This document shows, piece by piece, positions 35,501 through 46,683 of a DNA stretch of 64,000 nt. Numbering within the stretch: position 1 is the stretch's first letter; every line of letters starts with the position of its first letter. The stretch comes from Glebionis coronaria. Its lineage: Eukaryota; Streptophyta; Magnoliopsida; Asterales; Asteraceae. The notes under the pieces are model-generated. The model did not search any database. It was not told the origin of the DNA and saw only the letters and a program-made list of their open reading frames with translations. Where the stretch lies: positions 32,012,255 to 32,076,254 of the forward strand of contig CM046877.1 of the NCBI GenBank assembly GCA_025667525.1, given 5' to 3'. The translations under genes and the position numbers were made by a program.

Positions 35501-37141
35501 AAGAGTCTACAACATATTTTGAATCAAAAGGAACTCAACATGAGACAACGACGTTGGCTAGAGTTGCTCAGTGATTACGATTGCGAGATCCGTTATCACC
35601 CGGGCAAGGCAAATGTCGTGGCCGACGCTTTGAGTCGAAAGGAGAGAGTTCTTAGGGTGAAGGCTTTAGTGATGACCATTGACTTAGACCTTCCATCCTT
35701 AATTCTCAAGGCTCAGAAAGAAGCAGTCGAGGAAGAAATTCTCAAGACTGAAGATGTTGGAGGAATGATAAAGAAGTTGGAAGCACGTTCGGATGGAACG
35801 TTATGCCTTGATAATAGGAGTTGGTTACCATGCCATGGTGACCTACGATCCTTGATTATGCATGAGTCGCATAAGTCAAAGTACTGCATACATCCGGGAT
35901 CTGATAAAATGTATCATGATCTGAAGATGTTGTATTGGTGGCCGAACATGAAGGCGGACATTGCTACATACGTTAGCAAGTGTTTGACTTGTGCCAAAGT
36001 CAAAGCCGAACATATGAAACCATCAGAATTATTGGTCCAACCCGAACTGCCAGAATGGAAGTGGGAAAGGATCACTATGGATTTCATTACCAAGCTACCA
36101 AAGACCGCAGCCAGATTCGACACGATTTGGGTAATCGTCGACCGACTCACCAAATCGGCTCATTTCCTACCCATCAAGGAGACTGATGGAATGGATAAGT
36201 TAGCAAGGACATACTTGGAGGAAGTAGTCACGAAGCATGGTGTGCCTGTGTCTATAATCTCCAACCGAGACAGCCGATTTACTTCGCAGTTTTGGAAGTC
36301 ACTGCAGAAGGCATTGGGAACGCAGTTGGATATGAGCACTGCGTATCATCCCCAGACTGACGACCAAAGTGAACGGACCATTCAAACCTTAGAAGATATG
36401 CTGAGAGCCTGTGTGATTGACTTTGGAAATAGATGGGATAGACACCTACCTTTGGTGGAATTCTCATACAACAATAGTTATCACACTAGCATTAAGGCGG
36501 CGCCGTTCGAAGCACTGTATGGTAGGAAGTGTCGTTCACCCGTGTGTTGGGCAGAGGTCGGTGAAGCACAACTCACTGGACCTGAGATTATACACGAGAC
36601 TACTGAGAAGATCTTTAAGATTAAGAGCCGTATGCAAGCCGCAAGAGATCGACAGAAGAGTTATGCTGATATGCGACGCAAACCTCTTGAGTTTGAAGTT
36701 GGTGACAAAGTCATGTTGAAGGTCTCACCTTGGAAAGGTGTGATTCGCTTTGGAAAGCGTGGGAAGTTAAACCCTCGTTACATTGGACCCTTCAAGATTA
36801 TAGAGAGGATTGGTCCCGTAGCCTATCGTTTGGAATTACCCCAAGAACTTAGCCGAGTGCATAATGTGTTCCACATTTGCAATCTGAAGAAATGCTTAGC
36901 CGACGAAGCACTCGTTATCCCTTTGGAGGAGATTCAACTCGACGACAAACTCAACTTCGTAGAAGAACCCGTAGAAGTCATGGACCGTCAAGTTAAACAA
37001 CTCAAGCAAAGCCGTATACCGATTGTGAAAATCCGATGGAACGCGCGTAGAGGTCCAGAATACACGTGGGAACGTGAAGATCAGTTCAAGAGCAAGTATC
37101 CTCATCTTTTCGCTAACCAACCTACTACAACAACGTCTTGA
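32519..37141 (+). CDS. Gypsy gag-pol polyprotein (Tekay type)
   Basis: A single 1,540-residue frame. Gag core lies at ~100-230; zinc knuckles start at C311 ([14 protein letters not shown]) and C348 ([14 protein letters not shown]). The aspartic protease has DSGA at D442 and reverse transcriptase has FIDDILIYS with D784/D785. RNase H starts at D931 (YCDAS). The integrase His/Cys zinc domain is from H1115 (HESHKS ... [11 protein letters not shown]) and the catalytic core has D1188 and E1285. The chromodomain-like end is [15 protein letters not shown]. At the second catalytic position, 36 residues before E1285, residue 1249 is Asn (aac) where Asp is required. The frame is otherwise undamaged. 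Gag packages RNA, RT/RNase H copies it and integrase inserts it, so this copy probably needs another element's integrase. Confidence 0.96.
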   Translation: MAPVRRSETQNPPAATGGIDTALLSQMIAERVVEALATAEANRTASTQEETNQGATNAIARTCTYKEFRAVTQVSFRGTEGAVGLTRWFEKLESQFGISNVAEADKVKFASSTLVDGALTWWNVYARAVTIDVAQATPWSEFKAMFVRKYCPRNEVKQMEVELWNLKVKGTALTAYNQRFQELILLCPEMVPNNDRLLERYIEGLPLSIKGNVTSSKPTDLHEAIDMAQSLMYQVVQELGENTGDKRKWSGNHYNNNTNNNNNPSNYNQNKRQEVARVFTAGQGNTGNYAGRLPFCGKCGRHHEGACPPTCYNCGKAGHKAKECRAPPRSTNQRGPGTQGGQGANVTCFGCGEKGHYKNKCPSGGNQGRSNQIRGNQNQNQGNQKQNQGNRGGNNRATTSTPGGFTAPSKVYHLCAEAAVQDNNVVTGTFLVNNNYASILFDSGADRSFVSSIFSERLNVTPAALDVKYNVELADGKSVTTDVILKGCSVRLQGRSFSIDLLPIELGSFDVIIGMDWMSKHHAEIVCHEKCVRVPYGNDVLIIQGERSGVKNGSRLEVISCIRTQRYIEKGCPVFLVKVTQKEGEEDHEKKVEDVPIVRDFPDVFPEDLPGLPPARQVEFHIELTPGVAPVARAPYRLAPAEMTELAEQIKELSDKGFIRPSSSPWGAPVLFVKKKDGSFRMCIDYRELNKLTIKNRYPLPRIDDLFDQLQGSSIYSKIDLRSGYHQLRVREEDVHKTAFRTRYGHYEFQVMPFGLTNAPAVFMDLMNRVCKPYLDKFVIVFIDDILIYSRNEEEHKEHLKTILELLRKEKLYAKFSKCEFWINTVQFLGHVIESSGIHVDPAKIEAVKDWATPTTPTEIRQFLGLAGYYRRFIEGFSKIAKPMTELTQKDKKFEWKEEQDLAFQTLKQMLCEAPILALPEGNEDFVVYCDASIKGLGAVLMQRTKVIAYASRQLKVHEKNYTTHDLELGAVVFALKIWRHYLYGTKCVVFTDHKSLQHILNQKELNMRQRRWLELLSDYDCEIRYHPGKANVVADALSRKERVLRVKALVMTIDLDLPSLILKAQKEAVEEEILKTEDVGGMIKKLEARSDGTLCLDNRSWLPCHGDLRSLIMHESHKSKYCIHPGSDKMYHDLKMLYWWPNMKADIATYVSKCLTCAKVKAEHMKPSELLVQPELPEWKWERITMDFITKLPKTAARFDTIWVIVDRLTKSAHFLPIKETDGMDKLARTYLEEVVTKHGVPVSIISNRDSRFTSQFWKSLQKALGTQLDMSTAYHPQTDDQSERTIQTLEDMLRACVIDFGNRWDRHLPLVEFSYNNSYHTSIKAAPFEALYGRKCRSPVCWAEVGEAQLTGPEIIHETTEKIFKIKSRMQAARDRQKSYADMRRKPLEFEVGDKVMLKVSPWKGVIRFGKRGKLNPRYIGPFKIIERIGPVAYRLELPQELSRVHNVFHICNLKKCLADEALVIPLEEIQLDDKLNFVEEPVEVMDRQVKQLKQSRIPIVKIRWNARRGPEYTWEREDQFKSKYPHLFANQPTTTTS

Positions 37142-37174
37142 TTTCGTGACGAAATCTCTAAAACATGGGAATAC

Positions 37175-40100
37175 TGTGACATTCGTCAAATTTCCATCAT
37201 TTATTTATTCATGTAGTACGAGTATTTTAACTGTTTACCGACTAGTTGTCATCATGAACGTGTTAATTGTTTTGCTTTGCGGACAAAGCCCTTTTTAGGG
37301 AGAGCATATGTAACATCTCAATGTTTCGCGATTATTAAGTTGAATGCAATACACAAGTTTGTGAGCGTCTTATGTTTTTCCGTACGTTTTATTTGTTATA
37401 GTTATTAAGTTTTCGTGACGTCTCACACAATTGTTTTGGTTTTGGGATCGTATACTAAACGGTTTTGGTGTCGGGATTATCCAGTCGCGTCTAAACTTAA
37501 CCATTGTGAACCGAGTCGAGTGTATAAGCTATCACAGCATGTGTACATATACTGAATATAAAACCTTCATTTATATTACCAAACTTGTCATACAAGGGTC
37601 TCAAAAATCAGTCACATGTCTAAACCTACATATAAACTTTATAGTTTATTTGCCCCACTAAAGGACAGCACATTTGCCTAGTTTACCCCTTTTGGGTATA
37701 TCACAAGTTAACATTTCCAGATTTACACTAACCCTAGACTAACAATACAAGTTTATATACAAACCCAAAGTATTATCCAATGTCCAAATACAAGTTATCT
37801 CAGTCCAAAATACAAACATCAAAAATCTGCACAAGTCTTCACAATACAACTCCTGGGTAGAAGATTTGGTCCAGCCAACCCACACGTCCCGTCCGAACCT
37901 GCACAACCAAGAGTCTTCATCCCGTCCGAACCTGCAAAACCGAACGTAGCATCCCCATTGTGAGTCTTTTGTCTTTTTCGTCTTTCTTTTGAAGTCTAGA
38001 TGTGCTTGTTTGTACGAACCTACGAATAAACGAAACAATGGTTAGTCATTGTAATGGACTTATACTTTTAACTAAAAACTGAAAGTTGCTAAACTTTTAA
38101 ATGCAAACATGTTTATGTTATTGCTTTTCTGTCAACCAAACCGAGACCCAATTTAGACCAAACCGAGACCCGATTGAGACCAAACCGAGACTCGACTTAG
38201 AACCAAACCGAGACCCATGTCCAACCAAACCGAGAACCTAATCAAATCAACCAAGTTCTACTTTCTACCAAATTACTAACCATTATTACCAACCAATCCA
38301 AATGTCTTAATCAAGTTTATTTTACAGAAAACATTAATCATGCCACGGGTATAGAAACCCCCAATTCAAATCAAAACCCTAATTATTTTAAAACCTTTTT
38401 TAAACATCTAATTAACATTGCCACATTCCAGAAACATCATATAAACATGAGTAACATTCGAATATATAAAAACCCCCAATTTTTATAAAACCCTAGATTT
38501 ACTTTTTATTAATTAAAATGCTAATTAAACCTAATCTAAACCCAAAACCCATATTTAATTTAATTAAAAACGTGATATGCAAAAACCCCCAAATTAACCG
38601 AAACCCTAATTTTTATAAATCGATTTTATATATGAAATTAGTTTGATTTTATAATAGAAAACACCAATCAATTACGTTTAGACCCGATTTTGATGAAAAC
38701 CCCCAAATATTTCAAAACCCTAATTTTGTTTATTTTCAATCCGAGAATCATATGATTTACAACAAGTGTGTACAAATAAATTAAACCCACTGATATTTAT
38801 TAAATCAAAAAGTAATTAAGCTTTTAAAAGAACCAAGGAGAATGAACTTATCTTTGATTTTGGTATTTGATTTACGAAACCGCAAGGGAGAACACATCAT
38901 AAAACCAATCGGTTTGATGTGGGGATTAAACCCCACATCTCACACGATCTAAACATCTCAGACCACCACACATGATTATTATATCCCCAAATGATTAAAT
39001 GATAGCCATAGAAAGGGTTGGAACCGATCTAGGTTAAGAGAGAGAGAGTTTTGGGACGGTGGAGGTAATATCGAGAGAGGAGAGAGAGTTATCTCTCAGA
39101 TATGGGAAGTTGTGTGTGATAAACACACGTAATGTACTCCCTCCGTTCTTGTTTATTCCGCCAGTGGGCCGGGCCGGGTCAATGACCCTTGGGCCGGTTG
39201 TGGTGTAAATGTTTTGGACCCCTTTTTGGGCCTTATATGTTTAATTAGTTTGGTTAAAGCCCAAACGAAATTTGGTAAATTTAAGTTATAATTTGACCCG
39301 TAAAACCCGACCATTTAATAAACCGATTTTATTTATCGTACTTTTCCGTAAATCGTATTTTTCATAAACGTATGGTTTCGTCAAGCACAACTAGGGTGTC
39401 GAGTCATTTAATAATACAATTATTCGTATCGTAACTCGATCCTCATAATTAATTAGGTCGCGGCTAGCGTAACCGTACTCTCGAGCTATTTTATCTTCGT
39501 TCTCTTTGCTGAATTAACGAGGTGAGTTTATAGCCCCATACTTTACTATTTTCACTGCTTTTTGGGGTGAGACATTGCTTGATTTTAACGTTTGAACACA
39601 AGTGCATTTACTGATTTATATATTAGTCTAAGTCCCACTAAAAACCCAGTTGCTTTGGCCCGTGAATCGTGAACCGTTAATTACTTTGTGTAAGCGCGAA
39701 TGTAATGGATAGATCTATCGGGATTGACGTCCCTGTCTGTCTTGTCCAACAAGGGGACAAGCGGGCACAGTTTCATTTGAATCTGATATAGGATGTCGTG
39801 GGTTTAGGCATCTAGTTTGGGCTACCTTTATATGATTATACTGCCGGTGTTGTTAACGCTTCGGTGTCACGAGCTTAGACTGTAATAAATACTTTTGGGA
39901 TGACTTTGTATCTGTTATATTGTCATCACATTTGGGAAAATCTTGTGGTTCATTAAACATTTCCACTTAACTAAACCTATGAACTCACCAACTTTATGTT
40001 GACACTTTAGCAATGTTTTTCTCAGGTATTAAGAAGGAAGATGCTAAATGAGGTCCCATGCATTGCCGTCATTTCTTTGAAACAACGATCATTTGTACCA

Positions 40101-40299
40101 TTTGAGAAAACTATGTTTTGTAACCATATTCAGTTTATGCTTCCGCACTTTGTTAAAACAACTTATTTTATTAATTACAAGTGATCTATTTTCCGAACGT
40201 CTCATTTAGAGGTCGTTCTTTGTGACTATGTGTGTATGATAATCATGACGTCACCACTCCCTTGTCGCCATTATACTCTGATATTTTGGGAGTGTGACA
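37175..40299 (+). repeat. 3' LTR of the gypsy element
   Basis: Same length as the 5' LTR. Visible differences lie near 37198, 37248, 37378, 37423 and 39777. It is preceded by a short purine-rich aaaacatgggaa that may serve as the polypurine tract. Confidence 0.97.
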
Positions 40300-40304
40300 G
40301 ACAG

Positions 40305-41191
40305 CATGCTTTTTAAAGTCAAGTCAATGTGTGTTTTGTGTGACTATTGTTCATCAATGGTCACATGAATTTTATGTTTGTGTGGCATTTTGTAATTTTT
40401 AGTCACACAACGAATTAAGCAAACAGTGACCAAAAGTGTTACATATAGCGTGGATTTTGGGGTAATTTAGTCACATACGATGAATCATAAAGTGGCTAAT
40501 AGTATTTATATATGTGATCGTATGCTTTTCTAGTTCAATCATATGTGTGTTTTGTATGACTATTGTTATCTAATAGCCACATGAAGTTTATCCTTATGTG
40601 ACGTTTTGTAATGTTTAGTCACACAAAATGTTGTCTTTGGGGGAATTTAGTCACATACAATGAATCATACAGTGGCTAATAGTGTTATCATGTGTGACCG
40701 TATGCCTGTCTAGTTCAATCAAATGTGTGTTTTGTGTGACTATTGTTATCCATTAGCCACATGAAGTTTATAATTGTGTGACGTCTTGTAATGTTTGGTG
40801 ACACAAAGCATAGTCTTTGGGGTTATTTAGTCACATACAATTTAGAATAAAGTATCTAATAGTGTTAATAAGTGTGACCATATGCTTGTTTAGTTCAATC
40901 AAATGTGTGTTTTATGTGACTATTGATGTCCAATAGCCACATGAAGTTTATGATTGTGTGACGTTTTGTAATGTTTAGTCACACAAAACATGGCTTTCCC
41001 TGGATTTAGTTACATAGGAGTTAACCAAAAGTGGCCAAAAGTGTTAATAAGTGTGACTATATGTTGTTTAGTGGCAAGTGAATGTGTATTATGTGTGACT
41101 ATTGTTATCCAATAGTCAAGTGAAGTTTATGATTGTGTGACGTTTGATAATGTTTAGTCACACAAAACATGGTCTTTTTAGTTATTTAGTC
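40305..41191 (+). repeat. ~180-bp tandem array, middle part
   Basis: 40305-40440 completes the first ~935-bp block interrupted by the gypsy element. 40441-41191 begins the second block and matches 26808-27560 with roughly ten differences. The copia element interrupts it at 41191. Confidence 0.93.
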
Positions 41192-41582
41192 TGTTAGCCT
41201 CAAAATATTGAGCCAAACAAGAATGCTCGGTCATATGTTTATTATGTATCGTATTTTAGAACGTTGTAATAGGTAGTATATTAGTCGTGTTATACGGGCT
41301 TAACTTTAGGCTAAAGTTCATTAATAAGTAACTAATGCCCAAAAGGAAAGCCCGGCCCAAACCATATAGTCCATAAAGAAGCCCGCATGTGGGTGGACTA
41401 TATAAACTACCCTCCTAGCATGATAGGAGGGTTGGTGATTCATTTTCTTCTTAATCTAATATTTCACAAGTTCACACACTTCTCTCTCTTTTCTCTCTCT
41501 AGTTTCTCTCTCTAAAATTCATCTCATTTCTACCTTTCTTTCTTCATTAATAGTATAGAATCATCACAAAATAGGGACAACA
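41192..41582 (+). repeat. 5' LTR of the copia element
   Basis: Begins tgttagcctcaaaatattg and ends gggacaaca. It differs from the 3' LTR at two visible positions (near 41338 and 41422). ggactatataaactaccctc at about 41395 is a good TATA box followed by a CT-rich transcript start region. Confidence 0.97.
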
Positions 41583-41584
41583 AT

Positions 41585-41599
41585 TGGTATCAATCGCCA
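41585..41599 (+). other. Copia primer-binding site, degenerate
   Basis: ttggtatcaatcgcc directly follows the LTR and matches the initiator tRNA-Met primer site in its first nine or so bases only. Confidence 0.7.
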
Positions 41600-41904
41600 T
41601 GGGGTAGTTTTTGTGATTCGTTGTTGATTTACTACTTAATTCGTGTGATTTTACCATAAAATCTACTCGGATTCAAGTGTTTTCTTATGTTTTTCGTACT
41701 CTAAATCTTCCTCCTTTAATCTCTACATCTTTCATACGTGTGGTAAGATTTTGGTTACTTTGGTTTGGATTGAAACACGAAATTCAAGGTAAAAATCCAT
41801 ACTTTCTTGTTGTTCTAAGTCTCGGCTTAATTTTAGGAGTACGATCTGATTTTTGTGATTGCATAAACCCTGTGGGTTTCTACTTGCGATCCATAGTCAC
41901 GATC

Positions 41905-42215
41905 TTATTCTACGATCTTACTGCGATCACTCAGTACGATCTGTGAGTACGATCACTCACCACAATCTGTGAGTACGATCACCCAGTACGATCACTGAGT
42001 ACGATCAAGTGAGTACGATCCAAGAGTACGATCACTTGAGTACGATCCAAGACTGCGATCAGAGTGCGATCTGGAGTACGATAGGTAAGTACGATCAAAC
42101 TACGATCAGAGTACGATCCAACTGCGATCGAGGAGTACGATCAGACCACGATCAGAGTACGATCCAACTGCGATCAAGGAGTACGATCATAGTGCGATCA
42201 GAGTGCGATGGGTCT
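41905..42215 (+). repeat. Leader minisatellite of tacgatc words
   Basis: About 30 copies of tacgatc/tgcgatc, mostly spaced 10-15 bases apart (gagtacgatcac, gagtacgatcaa), fill the transcribed leader between primer site and gag. It is noncoding; the frame across it is an artefact. Confidence 0.93.
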
Positions 42216-42562
42216 CGTTGCGATGGACATCTAAAGTTTGTTCGAGTATTTTTTAGATTTAGCCACTATCTAGACTAGTCTCGGAACGTAATTTACACGA
42301 AGATTAAAAAAAAAGAAAAAAAAAGAGTTAAAAATTTTTAGGTCAAGTAAAATCAATTTTTTCCCATACTAGTTTTAGGCTATTTCTAGCTCGATTTCAA
42401 AATTTGGTGATTACAAATTTTTTAGGTCTACCGTTTTGTCGGACTGAGGAATTTATTGTCGGACTGAGAAAAAATCGCAATTTTCGGAATTTCAACAACC
42501 AAACAATCACAACACAACTACTTAAGATCCACATTCGATTCATCATTTCAGAGAATATTGAG

Positions 42563-44152
42563 ATGGATTCTACTGCCGAATACCGTGTGACGAACAACAA
42601 CATAATGGTGGCAGGTAACAAGGAAAGACCACCAATGCTAGTGTCGGGTCGATATGATCAATGGCAATCCCGTTTTATACGTTACCTTGACACAAAACCT
42701 AACGGTGATGCTTTAAGGCAATGTATTATGGAAGGACCCTATAAACTCTCAAGGATTCAAGTTCCTGCAGTACCAGCCACAGACACAAGTGACGCACAAC
42801 CCGCATATGAACGTGATGAAAAGAGGACCGACCTCACCCCAGAGAACCGTGCGTGGTTTGATGCAGAGAAGGAAGCAATCTACTTAATTCTCAGTGGCAT
42901 TGGAGATGAAATTTACTCTACAGTTGACGCATGTCCTACTGCTCAAGAAATGTGGACGGCCATTGAAAGATTGCAACAAGGTGAATCACTTAACAAACAA
43001 GATGTGAAAACTAAGATGTTTTGGAACTTTGGCAAGTTTACATCAAAGGATGGGGAATCAATTGATTCTTATTACTCCCGATTCTACAAGATGATGAATG
43101 ATATGACCCAAAACAACTTGCAAGTTTCCACCATGCAAGTCAATGTCCAATTTCTACAGCAACTTCAACCAGAGTGGACACGGTTTGTCACCTTGGTGAA
43201 ACAACAACAAAAGTTAGACGAAGTTTCATATCACAAGCTCTTTGACATCTTGAAACAATTCCAAAATGAGGCATATGAACTTCGAGCTGAACGAGTTGCA
43301 AAGATTTCCAATCCACTTGCTTTGGTGTCTACCACTCAACATTACCCTGATTATCACTCCCGTACTTCAAAGACCTACTCTACTCAATCATCATCACCAC
43401 GATCATCCATTGTCTCCAAGTCACATGTTCCAACACGATCCCGAGGTAAAGAAGTTGCAAGAGCACCATCACCCACACCTGAGCAATCATCCGAAGAAGA
43501 CAGTGATGAAGAAATAGCTCAAAAGGATAGGGAATTCAAGCATCAAATGGCTTTCGTTATGAAGCAATATAAGAAAATCTACAAACCCACCAACAACAAC
43601 CTTCGAACATCTTCAAACTCGAGGAACACCCATGCACAGAGTCCTCCAAGGTATGACACACGAAGACGTGCTGAGAGTCCTCCAAAGTATGATCGACAAC
43701 CTAAGTATGATAATCAGAGGGTGGCTACTGTTGTTGGAAATAGGGAAAATGTTGGGACTCAAGTTGTGCAACAAAGTGGGATTCAGTGTTATAACTGTAG
43801 AGGTTTTGGGCATTTGGCTAGGGAATGCAGGCAGCAAAAGAGGGTTAAAGATTATGGTTATCATAAGGAAAAGATGTTGTTGTGCAAGAAAATGGAAGCT
43901 GGAATCAAGTTATCAGCTGAGGAAGGAGAAATGCTTGACGACACAGATGATGAAGTCTTCGACCAAGAACTCGAAGCACATTATTCATACATGGCAAAGA
44001 TTCATGAGGTCCTCAACATCACTGAAGATGACAATGGTCCTATCTTTGATACCGAGCCAATTGATAAGGTACAAGATAATGCTGAATATAATGTGTTTGG
44101 TGATACACATGAGCATAGTGATCTTCCAACAACATTACTGACACGTGTATGA
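42563..44152 (+). pseudogene. Copia gag, N-terminal part with zinc knuckle
   Basis: From ATG 42563 (MDSTAEYRVTNNNIMVAGNK) the frame encodes the copia gag domain (WQSRFIRYLDTKPNG at residues ~30-45; ALYSSLTKDE-type helical region follows) and a Ser/Arg-rich linker. The zinc knuckle CYNCRGFGHLAREC and an acidic tail (MLDDTDDEVFDQELEAH) complete it. The frame ends at 44150-44152 only because of a frameshift just before; the same protein continues in another frame from about 44135. The domain itself looks intact, so a gag of some 525 residues could still be made. Confidence 0.88.
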
Positions 44153-46614
44153 TGGAAACGGTTGATAGCAGTACCACACCCGATTCATCAAACATGTGCA
44201 ATAATGAGTTTGAGGATGATCAACATGCAAATGAGTATGATGACGAGGAGCGTGTCGCGCTTGCTAATTTAATTGCTAGTTTACAAAAAGATGTCAATGA
44301 AAATAGAAAGAATCAAAAGCAATTAAAGAAGGCAAACGCAACGCTCACTCAAAACTTTGAAGAATGCAAAGCCGCTCTTATAAAATCTAGTGAGACTATT
44401 GATAGTTATAGGGCTGAGCTTCTTCAAAAGACCAACGAGCTTGAGGGGTACAAAAGTCGTGTCATAAACGTTAAAAAGGACGATTTTGAAAATAAATACA
44501 ATGAAGCTCTTGCTTTGTTAACTAAAGAAAAACGTCAATTTAATGTCTTATTAAGTGATGAACGTCAAAACGTACCTTGCCACAACAAAAGTTAATGAAC
44601 TTGAACAGAGGATTTCTATGAACACCACCGATTCTGCTAAAATTCTTGACGAGAAGAAACAAGAGGTTGAAAAATTAAAACAAGATTTCAAAAATAGACA
44701 AAGCAAAGATACTGAAAAGGTAAAGGATCTCGAAGAACAAGTCGACTTTTTGAAAAAAGTTGTTTATAATACACATGACTCTATTCAAACCGTAAGAATG
44801 ATAGCACCTCGGTCGTTTTTCAAGGGTCAACCTAGCTTTGCCACCCCCAAGTACCTCGAACAAGCTCAAGCTGCAAACCCTCATTTATATCTTGACGAGT
44901 CCGAATGGACCAATCATGATTGCCCTGTAGCTAACCTCGATAGTGAAGAGACGTCCCTTTGGGATGAGGAGAGTAGATCACCGGTCAATAAAGATTTTGT
45001 GAAACCATATAACTATGCTTATGAAAACAGTCTTTATGGTCTTTTCACTCCACAAAAACAAAAGTCTCGTGAGGAATTATTTTTAGAATGCAAACAAAAA
45101 AGAATTCAATGGAAAAAAGCTTTTGCCACTAAGAGGAAAACAAATGTTTTTAAATATATTAACTATTTGCCTCTAGATGCTTCTAAAAGCAAAAGTAGAA
45201 AAATACTTGGTTTTCTTAAACACCACGTTAATAATGTTCAATCAATTGTTGAAAGCGATTGGGAGAAACGTCAAAAGGATAAGTGGAAAACTGAGATTCC
45301 TCACGACATAACTGTGCTTGTGAAAGAACTTTTAATACCAAATATGAAGATAATAAAAGAACATGTTCTTGAGTTTGAAAATTTAATTCAGTCTGAAATG
45401 TTTGATGATTTGAAATATGTTAAGTCTCTTGAAAAAGAAATTGATGACCTTCAAAATGACAAATTAGAATTTTCAAACGAATATGATCTACTCTTAGAAG
45501 AATGTCTCTCCAAAGATATTTTGTGTGTTACTCTTCAATCTTGTGCTGATATCGATGAATATTCTGATGTTGCATGCAAATATCTTGATAAAATCAAAGT
45601 GTGTGAGCGTCTTGAACTTGAGCTTTCGAAACATAAAGAAAATGGTGATAAAAAGGCTTTTGAGTTACTTCAACACAAAACTGATTTCCTTCAAAAACAT
45701 TGTCATTATCTTGAACTTGCTTTACAAAAAGACGTTGGTAGTTTTCCACATGATAATAAATTGCAAGAAAAACTTTCCCAAACGTTTCGAGAAATGAACG
45801 AACAGAATTTGGAAATTAAAGGGTTGAAAGCTCAGTTACAAGACAGGGACAGAGCGATAGCAGAGTTGCAGAAACTCGTTGCTAAAATGGGTGGGAAAAT
45901 TGTGGAACCTAGTGTTAAGAAATCTGTTGTAAGACAACCCAATGCGCAAAAATTGACTAGACCCTCTGTCTTGGGAAAACCATCTGTTTTCTCTAATTCT
46001 GCATTTGCAAAACCTGTGTTTGCCCCCAAGACGGATGGGAAGGATAGGTTACCACAAAACACTCCCAAAACACATATTCGATCACAAAGCATTAAGAACA
46101 CAAATGTGGTTAAACCAGGGATGTATAGATTGGCCACTACAGCTACACACAACAAAGAAAGTCAATCACCTCAGACTTCTAGAAACACTAATAGACGTGT
46201 GTCTTTTACTACAGGAGTCGTCCCCACTGATAGAGTTAGTCGGCCCTAGCTTAAGAGCACTCGCATGAATGAAAAGGTCTGGCAAAACAAAAGTCAAGGG
46301 AAGATGAAGAAAGTAGAAGACCACCCTAGGATTTTCAATGTTTCTAAGAATAAAACGATTTGAATGATTCGACTTTGAATGCTATGAAAGTTAAGTTTGT
46401 TTGTGTGAAATGTGGAAAGTGTGCTAATGCTAATCATGCTATGTGTGTTTCGAATAAGGCCAAAGGCGTAGAAACTAGAACTAAGAAGCAAATTGTGATG
46501 CCTATTAGTGCTAGAAAACCCAAACGCAAAGTGAACCATTCTGGTGCAACCCCCCCTAAGAAAAGTATTGCATCAGACTCCACCACTAAGAACCCTAGAA
46601 GCAGAATTAGGTAA
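44135..46614 (+). pseudogene. Copia gag extension, long coiled coil, broken
   Basis: Continues gag as a region dominated by coiled coils (NENRKNQKQLKKANATLTQN; KKQEVEKLKQDF; LEKEIDDLQNDKLEFSNEYD; LQDRDRAIAELQKLVAKMGG), followed by a basic, Ser/Pro-rich tail. Lesions: frameshift near 44580, TAG at 46247-46249 with the same frame reopening, frameshift near 46355, TAA at 46612-46614. A segment CVKCGKCANANHAMC near 46405 keeps Cys/His spacing reminiscent of a zinc-binding loop. The role in related elements is unknown; coiled coils suggest a particle or assembly function. Confidence 0.8.
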
Positions 46615-46683
46615 TTATATGAGTCTGCTATCAAGCCTTGGAAATGGTGGTTTGCTAATCAATGTCCTCCAGGATATAAATGG

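Larger units (their letters stand above)
27607..40299 (+). mobile_element. Complete Ty3/gypsy retrotransposon, Tekay type
   Basis: A 12,693-bp element with 3,125-bp LTRs of identical length, TG...CA ends, an initiator tRNA-Met primer site, an extra upstream frame, and one uninterrupted gag-pol frame with integrase last. The 5-bp target duplication gacag is perfect (27602-27606, 40300-40304). The uninterrupted site survives in the paralogous repeat block at 53352-53370. By eye the LTRs differ at about five positions of 3,125, so the insertion is recent. Long LTRs and the chromodomain-like end of integrase point to the Tekay (Del) chromovirus lineage. Confidence 0.97.
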
